Positions 8,673-16,806 are shown, counted from the stretch's first letter. The stretch: DNA of 64,000 nucleotides from CAVZMO01 sp963776195 (GCA_963776195.1 CAVZMO010000017.1:43466-107465); one strand, 5' to 3'. Made by a program: numbers and translations. Notes: generated by a model not told the origin, from the letters alone.

Positions 8673-9397
8673 TACAGTGTGAACTCCTCTCCAAGAAAGA
8701 CTTCTTTCACCCTCGAGTCTGCTATAAGTTTATCAGGGGTTCCCTCCTCAAGGATATCGCCGTTGTTTATGATGTAAGCCCTGTCCGTGATAGAAAGCGT
8801 TTCCCTCACGTTATGGTCCGTTATCAAAATCCCGAGGCCCCTGCCTTTCAGATAATTGAGCATCTTCTTTAATTCTATTATAGCAATCGGGTCTATACCG
8901 GCAAATGGCTCATCGAAAAGCAGGAATCTCGGCTTTATCGCGATAGCCCTGGCTATTTCGGTTTTTCTTCTCTCGCCGCCAGAGAGCCTGTAGCCGTCCT
9001 TTTTAGCGAGTTCAACAAGATTAAACTCCTTTAATAACCGGTCAACTTCGACGCTTATTTCATCTTGCCGCAATCCCCTTATCTCGAGTACCGCCTTGAG
9101 GTTATCCTCCACGGTAAGTTTCTTAAATATTGACGGCTCCTGAGGCAAGTAGCTTATTCCCAGGAGAGATCTCCGGTACATAGGCAACCCTGTCAGATCT
9201 GCATTATCAAGAAAGATCTTGCCCCCGTCAGGCTTGACAAGCCCGACCATCATATAGAACGTCGTTGTCTTACCCGCGCCGTTTGGACCGAGCAGGCCCA
9301 CAATCTCGCCGGTACTTACATAGAGATTCAACCCTTTGACGATATGTCTTTTACCGTAATATTTCGAAAGCCCTTTTGCTTCAAGGAGGTGCATCAT
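8672..9397 (-). CDS. lptB: LPS export ABC transporter ATP-binding protein LptB
   Basis: A 241-residue cytoplasmic ATPase that, with LptFG, extracts LPS from the inner membrane. Walker A is GPNGAGKT (residues 37-44), the ABC signature is LSGGERRKTEIARA, Walker B is FLLFDEPFAGIDP, and the switch His lies in LITDHNVRETL. All match LptB. It starts eight bases after the lptA stop and overlaps rpoN. Confidence 0.96.
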   Translation of the reverse strand: MMHLLEAKGLSKYYGKRHIVKGLNLYVSTGEIVGLLGPNGAGKTTTFYMMVGLVKPDGGKIFLDNADLTGLPMYRRSLLGISYLPQEPSIFKKLTVEDNLKAVLEIRGLRQDEISVEVDRLLKEFNLVELAKKDGYRLSGGERRKTEIARAIAIKPRFLLFDEPFAGIDPIAIIELKKMLNYLKGRGLGILITDHNVRETLSITDRAYIINNGDILEEGTPDKLIADSRVKEVFLGEEFTL

Positions 9398-9405
9398 GGA
9401 CTCCG

Positions 9406-9900
9406 CTATTGTTCTTTCTTCTGGGTCAGGAAGACCTTGCTGTCCTCGACAAAGAAACGGTCCTCGTTCATGTAATAGGTCATTTTGCTGCCGGTGACAA
9501 CGTTTTCACCCTCAACCGCCCTTGGTTCACCAGTAAAGATAATCTTTTCTCCGTCGGCATAATAAGTAGCATCCTGAGAAGTGATCACCCTGTTCTCTTT
9601 TATGAATTTCACCTTTCCGCTTGAATCGATCCTCTTGACGTTTCCCGTACCCTTTTCATAATAGACGAGCATCTTGTCGCAATAGATGGTCGTATCAGTT
9701 GTCCGTGCCACAACAGAAATCTCGAAGAGCGCTGTTCGTGCTGGGTTATCCGCAGTAAGCCGTTCGGATGTTATCGTGATCGGCCCCTTTACCTTTTTTA
9801 CTTCTTCATCGGAATAAGCACTCGTTGAGAGTAAGAAAACGATGACAGAGGAACAGATCATCCGAAAAAGATTACTTATGGAACGTCGCTTTAACATCAT
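9406..9900 (-). CDS. lptA: LPS transport periplasmic bridge protein LptA
   Basis: The frame opens upstream at 9933, but a start at 9900 (or 9897) gives a cleavable signal peptide (ICSSVIVFLLSTSAYS) and overlaps the 3' end of lptC, as expected for a coupled operon. The OstA-like beta-jellyroll repeats are visible: KGPITITSERLTADNPARTA, CDKMLVYYEKGTGNVKRIDS, YYADGEKIIFTGEPRAVEGE. LptA forms the periplasmic bridge between LptC and LptDE. The exact start is uncertain by a few codons. Confidence 0.9.
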   Translation of the reverse strand: MMLKRRSISNLFRMICSSVIVFLLSTSAYSDEEVKKVKGPITITSERLTADNPARTALFEISVVARTTDTTIYCDKMLVYYEKGTGNVKRIDSSGKVKFIKENRVITSQDATYYADGEKIIFTGEPRAVEGENVVTGSKMTYYMNEDRFFVEDSKVFLTQKKEQ

Positions 9901-10393
9901 TGAATATTCGAACCTTTTTTTCCGTCTCCGCATTTAATCCTTTACCCTCTACCTCGAACCCTTTGCCTTCCATCTTTACCCTGCCGCCTGTCTTGATATT
10001 TCCGGAAGAGACTTCAAAATCCACCGATTCTGCAGTGATCCTATAGTCATTCCCCTCGGCCTTGACCGCGCTGTCCGTCACAAAGCTCTTATCGGAAAGA
10101 TTATATACGCCTTTATCGGCAAAGAGTACGACTCCATTTTTCCGGAGTGATATGTTGACGTTACTCAGTCTGGCCCTATCTTCATTTTCAAAATCCGCCC
10201 TACTCGCGGTGAGATCCCATAGGGTTACCCCATTCTTCTTTTGCAGAATCCTGATGCCTTCGATGAAAGACCCGCCTGTTATTCGTAACTCCCCTTCCGG
10301 TTCCTTTGCGGTTCTCAAGATCAGGAAGATACCGCCGAAAAGCAAGACGGAAAGCCCTATCAATAAAACATTCCTCATAAAAAATTCTATCAT
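9872..10393 (-). CDS. lptC: LPS export inner-membrane anchored protein LptC
   Basis: A bitopic periplasmic protein passing LPS to LptA. The frame is open to 10561, but that part is hydrophobic junk overlapping the divergent promoter. A start at 10393 (MIEFFMRNVLLIG) or 10378 gives a single N-terminal transmembrane helix (VLLIGLSVLLFGGIFLIL), then a jellyroll domain with GVTLWDLTASRADFENED and YRITAESVDFEVSSG. It is first of lptC-lptA-lptB-rpoN-hpf-rapZ and divergent from the small tRNA-binding protein gene. Confidence 0.88.
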   Translation of the reverse strand: MIEFFMRNVLLIGLSVLLFGGIFLILRTAKEPEGELRITGGSFIEGIRILQKKNGVTLWDLTASRADFENEDRARLSNVNISLRKNGVVLFADKGVYNLSDKSFVTDSAVKAEGNDYRITAESVDFEVSSGNIKTGGRVKMEGKGFEVEGKGLNAETEKKVRIFNDVKATFHK

Positions 10394-10443
10394 ACGGGAA
10401 GAACTATGTAAACCTGCCCCTCCAAAGCGAGAGAACGATTTTA

Positions 10444-10472
10444 TTGCAAAAAATAGTTTAACCGTTAATAAT
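10444..10472 (+). promoter_or_regulatory. Candidate promoter for the tRNA-binding protein gene (leaderless geometry)
   Basis: TTGCAA (10444-10449), 17 bases, AATAAT (10467-10472). The predicted transcription start falls on the ATG at 10479, and no Shine-Dalgarno sequence is present between them. Moderate match only. Confidence 0.35.
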
Positions 10473-10478
10473 ATAACA

Positions 10479-10799
10479 ATGATAACGTTCGATGATTTCA
10501 AAAAGCTGGAGATAAAAATAGGGAAAATTCTCTCTGCCGAGAGGGTGGAAGGGACTGACAAGTTATTGAAATTAGAGATCGATTTCGGTGCGGAAAAGAG
10601 ACAGATCGTCGCAGGGATAGCCGAAACATACCAGCCCGATCAAATCATAGGTAGAGAAGTTCCCGTGCTCACGAATTTAGAACCGAGGAGTATCAGAGGG
10701 GTCGAAAGCCAGGGGATGATACTCGCGGCATCGGTCGATGGGAAACCCTTCCTTCTGCATCCCGACCGCGACGTTCCGCCGGGAAGCGAAGTCAGGTAG
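10479..10799 (+). CDS. Small tRNA-binding (MetRS C-terminal-like / CsaA-like) protein
   Basis: A 106-residue stand-alone OB-fold domain of the MetG C-terminal / Arc1p / CsaA type. Seen: MITFDDFKKLEIKIGKILSA, DKLLKLEIDFG, KRQIVAGIAETYQPDQIIG, and the signature NLEPRSIRGVESQGMILAAS. In MetRS this domain dimerises the enzyme and holds tRNA. Free-standing copies act as trans tRNA-binding factors or chaperone-like proteins. The long upstream extension of the frame overlaps lptC antisense and is not used; the ATG at 10479 starts exactly at the domain. Confidence 0.88.
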   Translation: MITFDDFKKLEIKIGKILSAERVEGTDKLLKLEIDFGAEKRQIVAGIAETYQPDQIIGREVPVLTNLEPRSIRGVESQGMILAASVDGKPFLLHPDRDVPPGSEVR

Positions 10800-10836
10800 T
10801 TGTAAACTATCTTTTTCCCTGGCCGGTGCAAACTTT

Positions 10837-11043
10837 TTGGCGGATCACAAAAAGATACGTAAACAGCGGCAAAGCAAGAAGGATAAGGACCTTGATCAAT
10901 GTGCCGCCATTGCCCGGCAGCTCGATCTTAATCGGCTAGATTTGGTTATGAGATCACTGAAGCTCAGCAAGAAGACGCAGAAAGCGCTGGGAGCGTCTTG
11001 CGAGGCAATCGATTTTCCTCCACAACAGTTAGGGTTAGAGTAA
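10837..11043 (+). CDS. Small basic hypothetical protein (TTG start, weak call)
   Basis: An open frame that could start at TTG 10837, giving about 68 residues: a lysine/arginine-rich N-terminus (KKIRKQRQSKKDKD), a helical middle with LDLNRLDLVMRSLKLSKKTQ, and an end at PPQQLGLE. I do not recognise it. It sits immediately ahead of the SEC-C gene, 13 bases before that start, and could be its upstream partner. There is no strong ribosome site. It may equally be non-coding. Confidence 0.3.
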   Translation: MADHKKIRKQRQSKKDKDLDQCAAIARQLDLNRLDLVMRSLKLSKKTQKALGASCEAIDFPPQQLGLE

Positions 11044-11056
11044 ATATGTGGTGGAA

Positions 11057-11803
11057 ATGATGAACGCGAGACTGTTCTCCGCGCACGAAAAGAAGGATCT
11101 CGCGAGGCTTCTCTCTAAAGCCGTCGATCCTGAGGATGCCTTCAATCTTGAAGAGTTGCATGGCTTTCTCTTTGGCCTTGCCATTATTCCGGTTTTGATC
11201 AAACCCAGCGAGTGGCTGCCGGTTGTTTTTGGCGAAGAAATGATGGAATTCGAGAGTCAAGAAGAGGCAGAAGAAATGATGGCGACTCTCTTCCGTGTCT
11301 GCAACCGATTCTATGAGGAACACCACAGGGGGAAGCTCTTTTTCCCTTTCGGCATCGGCGACCTGGAGACCGGAGATCTCACGAGGATAAGCGATTGGGC
11401 GCATGGCCTCTATGTATCTATGACACTCAGGCCGGAAACTTGGACTATAGGCAGAGAAGCCAGCGATGAAGAGAGACTGACGGAAGAGGAGCAAGAGCTT
11501 GTGAGCAGTTGCGGCATAATCATGGGTGTTGCAGAGCCTGATAGAATTCCTGAAATCTTTGAGAAAGCTGATTCTGACACTGAGGCAAGCGAAAAAGACC
11601 TTCATTTAGAGGCTACCCTCTTTGCCATGCTGCCGAGCGCCGTCGCAACGCTTCAGGCCCATGCCAAGCAAAAAGCTGACGAGCATCAGTCTCTTATGTC
11701 ATTATTGCATAAGTCTGCAAACAGCACGCCGAAGATTGGACGCAACGATCCTTGTCCCTGCGGAAGCGGAAAGAAATTCAAGAAGTGCTGCGGCATGAAT
11801 TAG
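11057..11803 (+). CDS. UPF0149 (YecA-type) family protein with C-terminal SEC-C zinc motif
   Basis: About 248 residues. The N-terminal YecA/UPF0149 helical domain is seen in LEELHGFLFGLAIIPVLIKPSEWLPVVFGE and the acidic stretch MMEFESQEEAEEMM. The C-terminus IGRNDPCPCGSGKKFKKCCG is a textbook SEC-C zinc-binding motif of the SecA type. The biochemical role is not established; SEC-C domains often mediate ribosome or protein contacts. The start could be GTG 11048, ATG 11057 or ATG 11060; a GGTGG site supports one of the ATGs. Confidence 0.85.
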   Translation: MMNARLFSAHEKKDLARLLSKAVDPEDAFNLEELHGFLFGLAIIPVLIKPSEWLPVVFGEEMMEFESQEEAEEMMATLFRVCNRFYEEHHRGKLFFPFGIGDLETGDLTRISDWAHGLYVSMTLRPETWTIGREASDEERLTEEEQELVSSCGIIMGVAEPDRIPEIFEKADSDTEASEKDLHLEATLFAMLPSAVATLQAHAKQKADEHQSLMSLLHKSANSTPKIGRNDPCPCGSGKKFKKCCGMN

Positions 11804-11861
11804 GAGCACATCACCGGTATTCGACAGCACTACCCGATTATTGCTCCACCTGAAAATCCTC

Positions 11862-11881
11862 AGTTTCACGTAGGTGAAACT
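11862..11881. other. Perfect hairpin AGTTTCAC / GTGAAACT downstream of the SEC-C gene
   Basis: An 8-bp perfect inverted repeat with a 4-base loop, about 60 bases after the SEC-C stop. No T-run follows, so it is not a convincing intrinsic terminator. It could be an operator or a processed RNA end. Nothing else is recognised between 11804 and 11976. Confidence 0.4.
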
Positions 11882-11976
11882 ATTGCGGAGTTCTGAAAGT
11901 AACATAGGTTTTCGAAGGCAGATGCCTTTCTGCGGGAGCATCACCCTTACTGAGACATCCCCATCCAGATTGCGAC

Positions 11977-12025
11977 TTGACATGGCTCAATTAATTTGTA
12001 ATAATTGTACTAAGATTACAAATTA
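11977..12025 (+). promoter_or_regulatory. Promoter with perfect palindromic operator for the XRE / ImmA-IrrE pair
   Basis: The -35 TTGACA (11977-11982), a 17-base spacer and -10 AATAAT (12000-12005) make a strong promoter. An 11-bp perfect inverted repeat, TAATTTGTAAT (11992-12002) and ATTACAAATTA (12015-12025), separated by 12 bases, covers the -10 and the start site. A dimeric HTH repressor bound here would shut the promoter; the adjacent XRE gene is the obvious candidate (autoregulation). A GAGGAGG ribosome site follows before the ATG at 12047. Confidence 0.75.
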
Positions 12026-12046
12026 TAGAAGAGGAGGATTTCAGAT

Positions 12047-12424
12047 ATGGCTGGCGATTATAAATCCTTTGGAGATTTTTTCAAAGACCTGCGGAAGAAA
12101 AAGAGAATTACGCTGAGAGAATTTTGCATCAAGGCGTCGGCTGATCCGGCGAATATCAGCCGCCTTGAACGTGGTGCAATGCCTCCGCCGCAGGATACTG
12201 AGATACTTGAACGGTATGCAAAAGCTCTCGGCATTAAAGCAGGAAGTGACGACTGGTATACATTTTTCGATCGTGCCGCCGCCGACCGGGGAATCATTCC
12301 AAAAGACCTGATGTCTGATCATGAAGTAGTAAAAATGCTCCCGGCCTTCTTCAGAACTTTGCGCGGGCAGAAGCCTACAGAGGAAGAGATGAACAGGCTG
12401 GCAGACAAGATTAAGAAGAGTTAG
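12047..12424 (+). CDS. XRE-family helix-turn-helix regulator (antitoxin-like)
   Basis: A 125-residue protein. The HTH occupies about residues 8-65 (FGDFFKDLRKKKRITLREFC, ADPANISRLERGAMPPP), a Cro/CI-type DNA-binding domain. The rest is helical (MLPAFFRTLRGQKPTEEEMN). It is followed nine bases later by an ImmA/IrrE peptidase gene, the standard COG1396-COG2856 pairing of toxin-antitoxin-like and phage-type regulators in which the peptidase removes the repressor. The perfect palindrome over its own promoter fits autorepression. Confidence 0.9.
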   Translation: MAGDYKSFGDFFKDLRKKKRITLREFCIKASADPANISRLERGAMPPPQDTEILERYAKALGIKAGSDDWYTFFDRAAADRGIIPKDLMSDHEVVKMLPAFFRTLRGQKPTEEEMNRLADKIKKS

Positions 12425-12433
12425 CCTGTAATT

Positions 12434-13084
12434 ATGGACCCGAGGGAATTTAAGGCCCCATTTATAACGATCGCAGACATAAGAAGGGCAGTAGCCGAAT
12501 TTCGCACCCGATATTGGCCGCAGAATACAGTCCCGGTTGATATTTTTGAGATTGTCGAGTTTGAACTGGGCATTGAAATACGGACGATATTCAACTTGAG
12601 AGAAGCCGGGGATGTGGATGCCCTGTTACTCGGTGACCTAAAAACAATCGCCGTTGATCAGGACGACTTCCTGAATGACCGCGCACAAAACAGGCTGAGA
12701 TTCTCGATAGCTCATGAGATCGGCCATCTTGTTCTTCATAGAGACACTTTTTCGAAGATTCAATATTCCTCGACTGACGAATGGATAGCTTTTTTCCAAA
12801 AAATACCGGAGGATCAGTATACTTGGATTGAACAACATGCGTATGAGTTTGCTGGCCGCCTGCTTGTACCGAGAGAAAAACTTGTGGAAAAATTGAATGA
12901 CGCTGTTGCCTTGGCAAAAAGTTCCGGATTTGACGCATGGGATTCCTCCGGCGACTCAACCCGCCAATTCATAGCTCATGGCATTGCAAAGCATTTTGAA
13001 GTTTCCGACCAGGTGATAGAGAAAAGGTTGATCCGGGAAAATCTCTGGCCGCCGACTGGGGGCGGAGAAAGCAATAATGAATAG
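12434..13084 (+). CDS. ImmA/IrrE family metallo-endopeptidase
   Basis: A 216-residue zinc peptidase. The gluzincin motif AHEIGHLVLHRD supplies the HExxH zinc ligands and catalytic Glu, and a downstream Glu is available in EQHAYEFAGRLLVP. The C-terminal helical part (RQFIAHGIAKHFEVSDQVIEK) is a substrate or HTH-interaction region common in the family. In known systems such enzymes cleave the partner XRE repressor upon a stress or phage signal. The full catalytic motif suggests it is active. Confidence 0.9.
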   Translation: MDPREFKAPFITIADIRRAVAEFRTRYWPQNTVPVDIFEIVEFELGIEIRTIFNLREAGDVDALLLGDLKTIAVDQDDFLNDRAQNRLRFSIAHEIGHLVLHRDTFSKIQYSSTDEWIAFFQKIPEDQYTWIEQHAYEFAGRLLVPREKLVEKLNDAVALAKSSGFDAWDSSGDSTRQFIAHGIAKHFEVSDQVIEKRLIRENLWPPTGGGESNNE

Positions 13085-13234
13085 ATGCGGTATGTCTGGA
13101 GTAGCTTTGCGTCGGAGCTGATCACCGAGCACGTGGCGAAGGCTTTTCTGGTGTCTCCAGATGTTATTGAGAAGAGGATGGAGAAGGATGGGATTAAGAA
13201 GAAGTATATAGAAGTGTTTCCCCTGAGGTATTGA
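13085..13234 (+). pseudogene. Remnant of a second ImmA/IrrE C-terminal region
   Basis: A 49-residue open frame beginning one base after the intact peptidase gene. ELITEHVAKAFLVSPDVIEK aligns residue for residue with RQFIAHGIAKHFEVSDQVIEK of the intact copy, but the rest of the domain is missing. This looks like the tail of a divergent paralogue left by recombination. Its stop (TGA) overlaps the TTG that opens the next truncated gene. Confidence 0.7.
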
Positions 13235-13773
13235 AAGCTGTGAAGACGACGACTGGACCTTTAACGCCTGCAATGCGGGCAACGATTGATTTACATACTG
13301 ATTATGTCCATGACGTTACCACGCCTCCAGAGTTCCCCGAAATCGAATTCAACTGTTTCCATAACGACTATCCGACCTTCCAAGATACAAATAATTTAAG
13401 CCTTTTATCCTTTGTGCATTACGATGGAATGGGAATTGTATTCCCAGGCGATCTTGAAATAACCGGATGGAAAGAACTTCTTAAGAACCCTGAGATCCGA
13501 TCTCATCTGAATAGAGTAAACATATTTGTGGCATCTCATCATGGACGGGAGAGCGGCTATTGTGAAGAGGTTTTCAACCATTGTTGGCCCGAAATCATCG
13601 TCATATCGGATAAAGAAATTGTCCACGAGACACAGAAACAGCAGTATGCTAAGCATGCGTCCGGCATCCCTTGGAATGGCGGTCCTGAGAGACGATATGT
13701 TCTGAGCACTAGGTCGGACGGAATGATTACCATAACCAAGTCAACTGGTAGAGGCTATCACATTAGCATCTGA
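13231..13773 (+). pseudogene. MBL-fold (ComEC-like) hydrolase, N-terminally truncated
   Basis: The frame carries the second half of a metallo-beta-lactamase-fold hydrolase of the ComEC/Rec2 C-terminal type: SFVHYDGMGIVFPGDLE holds the motif-4 Asp, NIFVASHHGRESG the motif-5 SHHG, and PEIIVISDK a late strand. The N-terminal HxHxDH zinc motif is absent, and the frame starts on the ImmA/IrrE remnant, so the 5' half was lost. It may still be translated from TTG 13231, but the active site would be incomplete. It overlaps the next gene by one base (TGATG), indicating that the intact ancestor formed an operon with it. Confidence 0.7.
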
Positions 13774-14453
13774 TGAAAATACCATTCTCCATATATGATT
13801 TTTTCGGCTATCTTGCCTCTGGCTTCTTGATTCTCTGCGCCGCTGATTACGCTTTTGACGGTGAGTGGCTTCTAAGAAAAGAATTATGGACCGTTCATGT
13901 TGTCTTCTGGACATTATTGTCATATATAATCGGACATATTATTGCTAACATATCGAGCTTTTTATTCGAATATAAGTTTCTTCGAGAGATCCTAATATCT
14001 CCAGAGGAAACTCTCTTTGATGAACAAAAACGAGGGGGCTTCTGGCCCTGTATATTCCCTATCTTTTATAGACCGTTTCCAATGGAGACAAAGAGGCGAG
14101 TTCTTGAAAAAGCAAAAGCTGCGGGCATTGAGCGACCAGGGCGTGGGCTTTTTTCCCATTGTTTATCGATTGTTATGGGGCAGAGTCACACCTTGGAGCG
14201 TCTTGGCACGTTCTTGAACCTTTATGGCTTCTCCCGGAATATTAGTATGGCAGCTTTATTAGCGGTGCCTATTCTAATTGCCGGCATGATCAAGACTGGA
14301 TTTGAGGCTAATAAGTTGTATTGGCTCATTGTTGGTTTTGTTATTTTTATAGGCATGTTCTATCGTTATTTAAAGTTCTTCAAACATTACACTGAAGAGG
14401 TATTTCGTGCATATGCTGAAATGCCGGCGCCGACTCAACAGGTAAAGTCATGA
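13773..14453 (+). CDS. Integral membrane protein of unknown function coupled to the MBL-fold gene
   Basis: A 226-residue protein I do not recognise. Four hydrophobic segments are visible: about 10-29 (FFGYLASGFLILCAADYAF), 40-65 (VHVVFWTLLSYIIGHIIANI), 158-178 (ISMAALLAVPILIAGMIKTG) and 181-202 (LYWLIVGFVIFIGMFYRYL). A cytosolic loop of about 85 residues lies between pairs two and three. Translation is coupled to the MBL fragment (ATGA). An MBL-hydrolase/membrane-protein pair inside a defence-rich island suggests a defence or stress module, but this is inference only. Confidence 0.6.
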   Translation: MKIPFSIYDFFGYLASGFLILCAADYAFDGEWLLRKELWTVHVVFWTLLSYIIGHIIANISSFLFEYKFLREILISPEETLFDEQKRGGFWPCIFPIFYRPFPMETKRRVLEKAKAAGIERPGRGLFSHCLSIVMGQSHTLERLGTFLNLYGFSRNISMAALLAVPILIAGMIKTGFEANKLYWLIVGFVIFIGMFYRYLKFFKHYTEEVFRAYAEMPAPTQQVKS

Positions 14454-14575
14454 AGCTGACCGATAAAGAAATTCGTGAGATTATGAAGCATATTGAGACA
14501 GGCGAGCCGCTTCCTGAGAAGTGGGTCACCCTGGGGTCAAACTTGTGGCATGAGTTCTGGGGACACCATACTTAA
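14450..14575 (+). pseudogene. Start of a DNA methyltransferase gene, truncated
   Basis: A 41-codon frame. MKLTDKEIREIMKH followed by IETGEPLPEKW matches the N-terminus I recognise from site-specific DNA methyltransferases, which normally continue into YRFLLFDDKREVELVW. Here it breaks off and ends in an unrelated sequence containing GGGGACACCATACTTAA, a string I associate with REP/RAYT-type repeats. The ATG overlaps the stop of the membrane-protein gene. It appears to be a remnant of a larger lost restriction-modification gene. Confidence 0.5.
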
Positions 14576-14919
14576 TTCGGCGTTATTTATTCGCTAAGAC
14601 CAAATAACAGATAAGCAACGAGGTTTGACCAAGAACTCTTATGATGGACGCCCCGAGAGTGTCATACTAATTTCCGGTTGTAACCATCGCTCATTTATAC
14701 TGCGACAGCCCTGTTTGTTACTGTGAGCCCCTGATTTGGCGCAGTACATCTGCTACTTGACACGGCGAATACTTTTCAAAAATCTCGATTTCCGTTAATA
14801 CCTCGCGGTCTTATGCTGATAAACCAGATTGTAACGTCTCAGATGATGTCTTCCATTTCCTTGATCGAGAAAGCTAATGCAAAAAAGTAAGACCCCCGTG
14901 ACCCCTTATTACATAAAGC
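14576..14919. other. Non-coding stretch, 344 bases
   Basis: No convincing open frame, tRNA or strong hairpin was found. It separates the truncated plus-strand genes from the converging minus-strand defence operon and probably represents decayed DNA at a recombination junction. Confidence 0.4.
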
Positions 14920-15645
14920 TCACTTGAGGCATCGGCCCTGGCGAAGCGTTTCATAGAGTTCCAGTTGCAATGCGGTCATAACACTTAAAATGGAATTCTT
15001 GAAATTTTCCCATTCGTCGCTACGTATTGTCTTAAAAGTATCTCCATGGCTAATCTGGTTTCTCACGTCAACCAACTCTTTGAGAACGGCAAATAAAGTA
15101 ATCGCAGATTCTTCCAACTGTGTCTTGACAGTTTCAATATCTATTCCCATATTGTTACAATTTTTTTGCAATACAGTAAACTCGACATTAGACTCGGTTT
15201 CGACCAAATTTGATGGGTCGGCAAACGTAACAGGGAGTTGAAAGATTAGAGTCAAGTTGTCAAAAAAAGTTTTCGCCTTCTCGATGCTTAATGATGATGC
15301 TGTCTCTTGTAACTGCTTGATTCCATGTTTCCTTAGGGCATCACTTATTTCCCTCTTTAACCTGAGTTGCGCAAGTTGTGGATGAATAGAATTCAGATTA
15401 ATATTGCTAAGCTCCACGCAACGCAAATATTCGGAGAACACAATTCGAAAAAATCTTTCCCAATAGGCGTAGATAATCGGCAGCAAATACCCCCTTGTCA
15501 TAGAACTGTATCCGCTGCTGACACTAACAATTATCTTGTCGAGATTTGCGATGCCGGAGGCACATTCATCATAAGCCGCATCAGTATTATTAAGAAATAT
15601 TTTCGAGTTTTGTTCAAATGTATCTGTCATGTCTACAGTTTGCAT
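14920..15645 (-). CDS. MAE_28990/MAE_18760-type HEPN protein (putative RNase)
   Basis: A 241-residue helical protein. RGYLLPIIYAYWERFFRIVF near residue 50 and the C-terminal LKELVDVRNQISHGDTF carry the HEPN hallmark, an Arg followed four residues later by His (RNQISH), used for metal-independent RNA cleavage. The MAE_28990/MAE_18760 HEPN group is known from surveys of the superfamily as defence- and toxin-associated. It follows the DUF262 gene by 15 bases on the same strand, so the two are a pair. The catalytic R and H are intact. Confidence 0.75.
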   Translation of the reverse strand: MQTVDMTDTFEQNSKIFLNNTDAAYDECASGIANLDKIIVSVSSGYSSMTRGYLLPIIYAYWERFFRIVFSEYLRCVELSNINLNSIHPQLAQLRLKREISDALRKHGIKQLQETASSLSIEKAKTFFDNLTLIFQLPVTFADPSNLVETESNVEFTVLQKNCNNMGIDIETVKTQLEESAITLFAVLKELVDVRNQISHGDTFKTIRSDEWENFKNSILSVMTALQLELYETLRQGRCLK

Positions 15646-15660
15646 TGCGCTCAGAGCTGA

Positions 15661-16806
15661 TTAGCTTGCGAAACTTTCTTTTGCAAGCGTCAATCGTCCG
15701 TGCGTTTTAGTCCGCGAATTTGAACCGCCTCCTGTCAATCCTTGATCTTTGGCAGTAATTATCAAGTCAACGATTTTATTTTTAAGATCTAGATCTCCAA
15801 TAATCTTCACGTTGGCAATATTTGCTGCAATTCCGATACTTATCATTTCAAATAGAGCAGGAGAAAAAGGGCCATAACTTTTGTGGTCATCTCTATTCTT
15901 TCCTCTAAATGCCTCTCCATCAGGCAGTGCCCTATTTATTTGCGACCAACATTCCGTAAAAAGCAAACGCTCGGCGTCATAATTAAAAACAACTGTTTGC
16001 CTGCTAACAGCCTCCATGTATTCTGTCAAAAAATCGCTAACCTCATGCCTAAAATTATTACTGTAATTTTTCATCGTGAAAAAACGCAGAGCAAATTCTT
16101 CAAGGTAATACGCATTCTGCTGGTCATATTCTACCCCCAGTGCTTTTGCAAACCCGTTGTCTTGACTTATTTCCCGCAGGAAATTGGGGAAAGTTTCGTC
16201 GAGCATCCTGACACTGCAATTTCTCATTTCCTGATCTTCAAGCAACATTCCACCACGATTGAGCCGCTTAAAAACTTCATACTTATACATAGGTTTTGTT
16301 TCACGCTTAAGAACATAGACATGTAGCCGTGCCCTTTTAAGATTGAGTTGCAATTGTGCAGGTAGGCGTGTAAATGTTAGCCCAGCCAATTCGGTTAAGT
16401 ATTCACCCGCAAGAAGCTGCAAGGATTCCTCAAGATTATTTTGGTTATCGTAGTGCCATATATTCTCGTTGCCGCTACTTCCTTGTACTTCCACTGGTGT
16501 ATCTTTGCCTGTGCCAATAAACCTTATTATTGTGGATAACCGTTGCAAACCATCCAAGAGATCCCATAACCCCTCAGGAGTTTCAAAAAAGAAAAGAGGC
16601 GGAATCGGCATCTCCAATATTAGCGACTCAATAAAACTACTCTGTTGTACACGAGACCATCTAAAAAGACGCTGAAAATCCGGCCTAATCTGAATTTCTT
16701 TAGGCTCGGCCCTGTACATATTCACCAATTCGAAGAGAGAAAAGGTCAGCGCTTCATGCTTAATATGATTGCGATGTTCTGTTACCTGCTCAAGTAAAGA
16801 CGGCAT
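15661..16806 (-). CDS. DUF262 (GmrS/ParB-like NTPase) protein
   Basis: About 381 residues. The DUF262 core is seen in IQIRPDFQRLFRWSRVQQSSF, PIPPLFFFE and LLDGLQRLSTI (the DGQQR-like nucleotide motif, here DGLQR), followed by YEVFKRLNRGGMLLEDQEMRN, which carries the conserved F-x-x-x-N-RGG. GmrS of the GmrSD type IV restriction system has this domain as its NTP-sensing half, but the HNH DUF1524 half is absent; the HEPN gene directly downstream may supply the effector. The ATG at 16806 sits five bases after GGAGG and is preferred over GTG 16812. Confidence 0.82.
   Translation of the reverse strand: MPSLLEQVTEHRNHIKHEALTFSLFELVNMYRAEPKEIQIRPDFQRLFRWSRVQQSSFIESLILEMPIPPLFFFETPEGLWDLLDGLQRLSTIIRFIGTGKDTPVEVQGSSGNENIWHYDNQNNLEESLQLLAGEYLTELAGLTFTRLPAQLQLNLKRARLHVYVLKRETKPMYKYEVFKRLNRGGMLLEDQEMRNCSVRMLDETFPNFLREISQDNGFAKALGVEYDQQNAYYLEEFALRFFTMKNYSNNFRHEVSDFLTEYMEAVSRQTVVFNYDAERLLFTECWSQINRALPDGEAFRGKNRDDHKSYGPFSPALFEMISIGIAANIANVKIIGDLDLKNKIVDLIITAKDQGLTGGGSNSRTKTHGRLTLAKESFAS

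Noticed and set aside
10964..11605. 213-codon minus-strand frame
   Set aside because: Antisense to the SEC-C gene, whose plus-strand product has clear motifs (NDPCPCGSGKKFKKCCG).
14540..14580. GGGGACACCATACTTAA as a transposon end
   Set aside because: The similarity to RAYT/REP-type repeats is from memory and no partner copy is present in the window, so it is mentioned only as context.
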